Assembly: GCA_964469555.1 (NCBI GenBank)
Contig: CAYYAQ010000123.1
Coordinates: 1-15,558, forward strand
Direction: 5' to 3'
From: CAYYAQ01 sp964469555
GTDB lineage: Bacteria; Planctomycetota; UBA1135; UBA2386
DNA length: 15,558 bases
The translations under genes were made by a program, and so were the position numbers. Every line of letters begins with the position of its first letter. Position 1 is the stretch's first letter. Shown here in pieces: positions 13,281 to 15,558 of the stretch. Under the pieces are notes generated by a model that saw only the letters and a list, made by a program, of their open reading frames with translations, searched no databases and had not been told where the DNA came from.

Positions 13281-14024
13281 ATGGAAATCACCAAGCCTGA
13301 CGTCGTCAACGAAGAGCTCCTCGCCAAGTCGCAGACACTCTCTCTCGACGAGCTCCGTCGCAAGGGGAAAGACAAGGTCAAAGTCATCCGCGCGTCGGAC
13401 GTGACCGCGATGATCAGCGAGACGGTGGATCGCGTGCTGCGCGAGAGCAGCGCCCTTTCGGACGAGGACGTCGAGACCCTGGTCCAGAAGGGCACGAAGG
13501 AATTCAAGCGCGTGTTTCGCGAACGCCAGCTGGAGCGTCAACGCGCCGCGCAGGAACTGCAAGACTCGCAGGCCGAGTTGCAGGCCGCGAACACGCGGAT
13601 CAAGGAGCTCGAGGGAGTGATCGAGACTTCGGTGGATCGGTGTGCCCCACAAGAAGGACAGAACCCCGAGCTGATGATGCGCATGGTGACGGAGATGGCC
13701 GAAATAAAGGCCGAGCTCGCGAAGGCACAGGAAGCTGCCCAGGGTTCACAGCCCTCCGCCGCCGCGGCCCCCGAAACGGACGGCGTGTCCAAGGCGTTGG
13801 ATCAAATCTCCGCGAGCCTGAACAGCCGGCTCGAACAGTTCGGCAAGAAGATGGGCATCAGCAGTGCCGTCGAGGCGAGGGACGTCAAATACGAGTCCCT
13901 CTTCAACAGCGATGGCGATGCGAACATGGAGTCCAACATGGGCGACGTGGAACTCAAACAGAATACGGGCGGCGGGATCGCTGGGAACCTGGCGAGACTC
14001 AAGAAACTGAAGGGTGACGGTTAG
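13281..14024 (+). CDS. Coiled-coil protein, putative partner of the downstream actin-like protein
   Basis: A 247-residue, soluble, highly charged protein with no signal or membrane segment and no family I can name. Residues 1-70 are helical and include VKVIRASDVTAMISETVDRV. Residues about 72-118 form a clear heptad-like coiled coil (FRERQLERQRAAQELQDSQA). A second helix lies at 130-155 and an Ala/Pro linker at 156-168. A third helix follows at 168-190 (LDQISASLNSRLEQFGKKMG). The C-terminus has an acidic stretch (MESNMGDVELKQ) and then a compact basic end (GGGIAGNLARLKKLKGDG), which looks like a short binding peptide. The ATG at 13281 is the natural start, with only a weak GAGCGG upstream. The actin-like gene begins 52 bases after its stop on the same strand, so the two probably form one transcription unit. 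A joint function is inference from that linkage. Confidence 0.8.
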   Translation: MEITKPDVVNEELLAKSQTLSLDELRRKGKDKVKVIRASDVTAMISETVDRVLRESSALSDEDVETLVQKGTKEFKRVFRERQLERQRAAQELQDSQAELQAANTRIKELEGVIETSVDRCAPQEGQNPELMMRMVTEMAEIKAELAKAQEAAQGSQPSAAAAPETDGVSKALDQISASLNSRLEQFGKKMGISSAVEARDVKYESLFNSDGDANMESNMGDVELKQNTGGGIAGNLARLKKLKGDG

Positions 14025-14076
14025 GTCGAGGGACCAGCCGCGGGCGAGAGACAACTAGGAAGAACTTGGAGCTGAA

Positions 14077-15132
14077 ATGCACACCGACGACGACAACACG
14101 ATGAACCACGACGAAGTCGCGACCGCGACGTCAGACACCACCGAGATCGCGCTCGGCAAGGGTCTCGATATCGGTACTGCGAACCTTGCAGCGGCGGTTC
14201 AGGACTCCGAAGACGGAATAACGGTCACAGTTGAGCGCAACGCGTTCCTCGATATCGGCAGCGATGTCTATTCGAAGAACATGCTGACGAAGCTGAAGGT
14301 TCCCTACGTCGTGCACAATAACAACATCGTGGTGCTCGGAGAGTCCGCGTTCGAGTTGGCCAACGTGTTCGGGAAGGAAACCCGTCGCCCGATGAGCGAT
14401 GGGATGATCAGCCCGTGCGAGGTCGACGCGATGCCGATGATCAAGTTGATCATCAACAAGGTGCTCGGCGAGCCACGCGAACAGGGCGAGAACTGCTACT
14501 TCAGTGTTCCCGCCGAGTCCCTCGACGTAGACAACAACATCGTCTACCACCAGGGTCTGTTCGAGGGCGTGCTCAACAAGCTCGGCTACACCGGCAAGGC
14601 GATCAACGAAGCCCACGCCGTCGTGTTCTCGGAGCTGGCTGAACAGGACTTCACGGGTATCGGGATTTCCTTCGGTGGCGGCATGGCGAACGCCTGCGTC
14701 GCCTACAAGACCATCCCGTGTCTGCAGTTCTCCGTCGCTCGCGGCGGTGACTGGATCGACTCGAATGTCGCGAACGTCTTGGGCATCAAGAAGAGCCGCG
14801 CGACGCACCTGAAGGAGCGGGGCGTCGACATCCGCGATCCGAAGAACCGAGAGGAAGAGGCGATCTCGATCTACTACCGGAACCTGATCAGCTACACGCT
14901 GGAGAACATCAAGAGCCGCTTCGAGATCGGCGAGAACATGCCGATGTTCAACGAGCCGATCGACATCGCTTGCGCCGGCGGCACGGCCCTGGTGGGTGGT
15001 TTCATCGAGGTATTCCGCGACGAGTTCGCCAAGATCGACTTCCCGATCCCGATCGGTCGCATCTTCCGCGCCGAAGATGCCCTGCAGTCCGTCGCGAAGG
15101 GTTGCCTGGTCGCCGCCGTCATCGGCGACTGA
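14077..15132 (+). CDS. Actin/MreB-fold ATPase-like filament protein
   Basis: A 351-residue protein of the actin/Hsp70 ATPase superfamily, near MreB in length. Phosphate-1 is LGKGLDIGTANLAAAV (26-41). The connect-1 helix is AINEAHAVVFSEL (175-187), with Glu178 where MreB has its catalytic Glu. Phosphate-2 is GIGISFGGGMANACV (194-208). The adenosine motif is DIACAGGTALVGGFIEVF (296-313). In phosphate-2 the usual Asp (DIGGGT) is Ser198 and the Thr is Met203, so nucleotide hydrolysis may be altered. There is no MreB-style N-terminal amphipathic helix. Instead, residues 1-25 are acidic and hydrophilic, suggesting a cytosolic filament. I recall similar uncharacterised proteins in planctomycetes and some proteobacteria. 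The ATG at 14077 is set by GGAG at 14068-14071 with 5-base spacing. It is too diverged to call MreB, MamK or ParM. A strong terminator follows the stop. Confidence 0.85.
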   Translation: MHTDDDNTMNHDEVATATSDTTEIALGKGLDIGTANLAAAVQDSEDGITVTVERNAFLDIGSDVYSKNMLTKLKVPYVVHNNNIVVLGESAFELANVFGKETRRPMSDGMISPCEVDAMPMIKLIINKVLGEPREQGENCYFSVPAESLDVDNNIVYHQGLFEGVLNKLGYTGKAINEAHAVVFSELAEQDFTGIGISFGGGMANACVAYKTIPCLQFSVARGGDWIDSNVANVLGIKKSRATHLKERGVDIRDPKNREEEAISIYYRNLISYTLENIKSRFEIGENMPMFNEPIDIACAGGTALVGGFIEVFRDEFAKIDFPIPIGRIFRAEDALQSVAKGCLVAAVIGD

Positions 15133-15159
15133 TCGCTTCACCTCGGTCGCCCGACAAGG

Positions 15160-15196
15160 CTCTCGATACTGTGCCTCGCACGGGATCGAGAGTTTT
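15160..15196 (+). terminator. Rho-independent terminator after the actin-like gene
   Basis: CTCTCGAT (15160-15167) pairs perfectly with ATCGAGAG (15185-15192). An inner stem, GTGC (15171-15174) with GCAC (15178-15181), closes a CTC loop, and TTTT (15193-15196) follows. The preceding AAGG can also pair with the T-run. It begins 27 bases after the stop at 15132 and lies in the 63-base convergent gap. The run on the opposite strand is poor, so it acts mainly on the plus strand. Confidence 0.75.
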
Positions 15197-15558
15197 CACT
15201 TGTACAGGAGGAACGGCGCGCGGCGCTTCGCGAAGCCGCGGAGCTTCTGGGCGATGGCGCGCATGATCGTGTCGGCGGTCTGCCCGTCTTCGACCATGCG
15301 GAACACCTCGCGGTTGGTGAGCAGCCGATCGAAGCGTTTCATGCTCCACGCTTTCGGGTGCAGGTGGCGCAACGCCGTCGCCAGCTCGATGCCGAGACGG
15401 ATGGGATCGAACTCCGCGCGGTCGACGATCCAGAAGCGGATGCCGTGGCAGAGCTTGTCCCGGTGCGCGCTCGTCGTCGGCGTGAAGCGGATCGGCACGC
15501 AACGCAGGCCGGGGATCTTGGCGGCGTGGATGGCCGCCGCGAGTCTGCGCCCATTCAT
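15196..15558 (-). CDS. DUF1343/NamZ-like exo-N-acetylmuramidase, C-terminal part (5' end outside window)
   Basis: The last 120 residues of a minus-strand protein whose beginning lies beyond the right edge. The sequence matches the C-terminal domain of the DUF1343 (YbbC/NamZ) family: PGLRCVPIRFTPTTSAHRDK (16-35), then CHGIRFWIVDRAEFDPIRLG (37-56), KRFDRLLTNREVFRMVEDG and a final KRRAPFLLYK. Family members are about 400 residues, so roughly 280 are missing. The Met at 15558 is almost certainly internal, because family members have an NGR..A..L segment at this place well inside the protein. NamZ of Bacillus cleaves terminal MurNAc from peptidoglycan fragments, so a role in muropeptide turnover is likely. 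The catalytic N-terminal domain is not visible here. The gene converges on the actin-like gene. Confidence 0.85.
   Translation of the reverse strand: MNGRRLAAAIHAAKIPGLRCVPIRFTPTTSAHRDKLCHGIRFWIVDRAEFDPIRLGIELATALRHLHPKAWSMKRFDRLLTNREVFRMVEDGQTADTIMRAIAQKLRGFAKRRAPFLLYK

Noticed and set aside
14077..15132. Calling the actin-like gene mreB, mamK or parM
   Set aside because: The phosphate-2 loop and N-terminus differ from these families, and none of their usual partner genes (mreC, mreD, parR, magnetosome genes) is nearby.
14131..15141. 336-codon minus-strand open frame opposite the actin-like gene
   Set aside because: Shadow frame. The plus-strand protein has all the actin-fold motifs.

Overview
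The window is GC-rich bacterial chromosome made almost wholly of housekeeping and lineage-specific genes. I saw no insertion sequence, phage gene, CRISPR array, tRNA or rRNA. The most likely host is a member of the Planctomycetota (inference, about 0.65). The reasons are the TPR protein with RNA polymerase alpha-CTD-like domains at the left edge, a remnant resembling the tail of TolB/PD40-repeat proteins, a coiled-coil protein ending in a WG...ER...RY.....YY..LA motif that I recall from planctomycete hypothetical proteins, few Shine-Dalgarno sites, and frequent GTG, TTG and possibly CTG starts.

Layout. Positions 1-2692 are minus strand: a partial TPR/alpha-CTD protein and a GT4 glycosyltransferase. 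A divergent promoter region (2693-2837) leads into a plus-strand block: murA, a coiled-coil protein of unknown role, ffh, then a short minus-strand remnant, rpsP, a degenerate HhH-GPD (endonuclease III-like) protein, a Maf nucleotide pyrophosphatase, and a small membrane-anchored protein translationally coupled to maf. A good sigma70-type promoter at 9071-9098 starts a translation block: rpmE, prfA, a four-helix membrane protein and prmC, whose N-terminus appears to start at a non-standard codon. prmC meets a minus-strand PilZ gene tail to tail with no spacer. The pilZ-ssb divergent gap holds two dyads. After ssb come a coiled-coil protein and an actin/MreB-fold ATPase, ending in a clear rho-independent terminator. 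The right edge is the C-terminal end of a DUF1343/NamZ-like protein on the minus strand.

How the genes work together. MurA starts peptidoglycan precursor synthesis and the right-edge NamZ-like protein would act in muropeptide recycling. Ffh, bS16, bL31, RF1 and PrmC serve protein targeting, ribosome structure and termination, with PrmC methylating the GGQ motif of RF1. SSB serves replication and repair.

The best candidate for an undescribed system is the pair at 13281-15132. A 247-residue coiled-coil protein with a conserved-looking basic C-terminal tail lies 52 bases upstream of an actin-fold protein whose phosphate-2 loop lacks the usual Asp. They could form a cytoskeletal filament and its adaptor. 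Second in line is the TPR/alpha-CTD protein, which could act on transcription by mimicking the polymerase alpha C-terminal domain.
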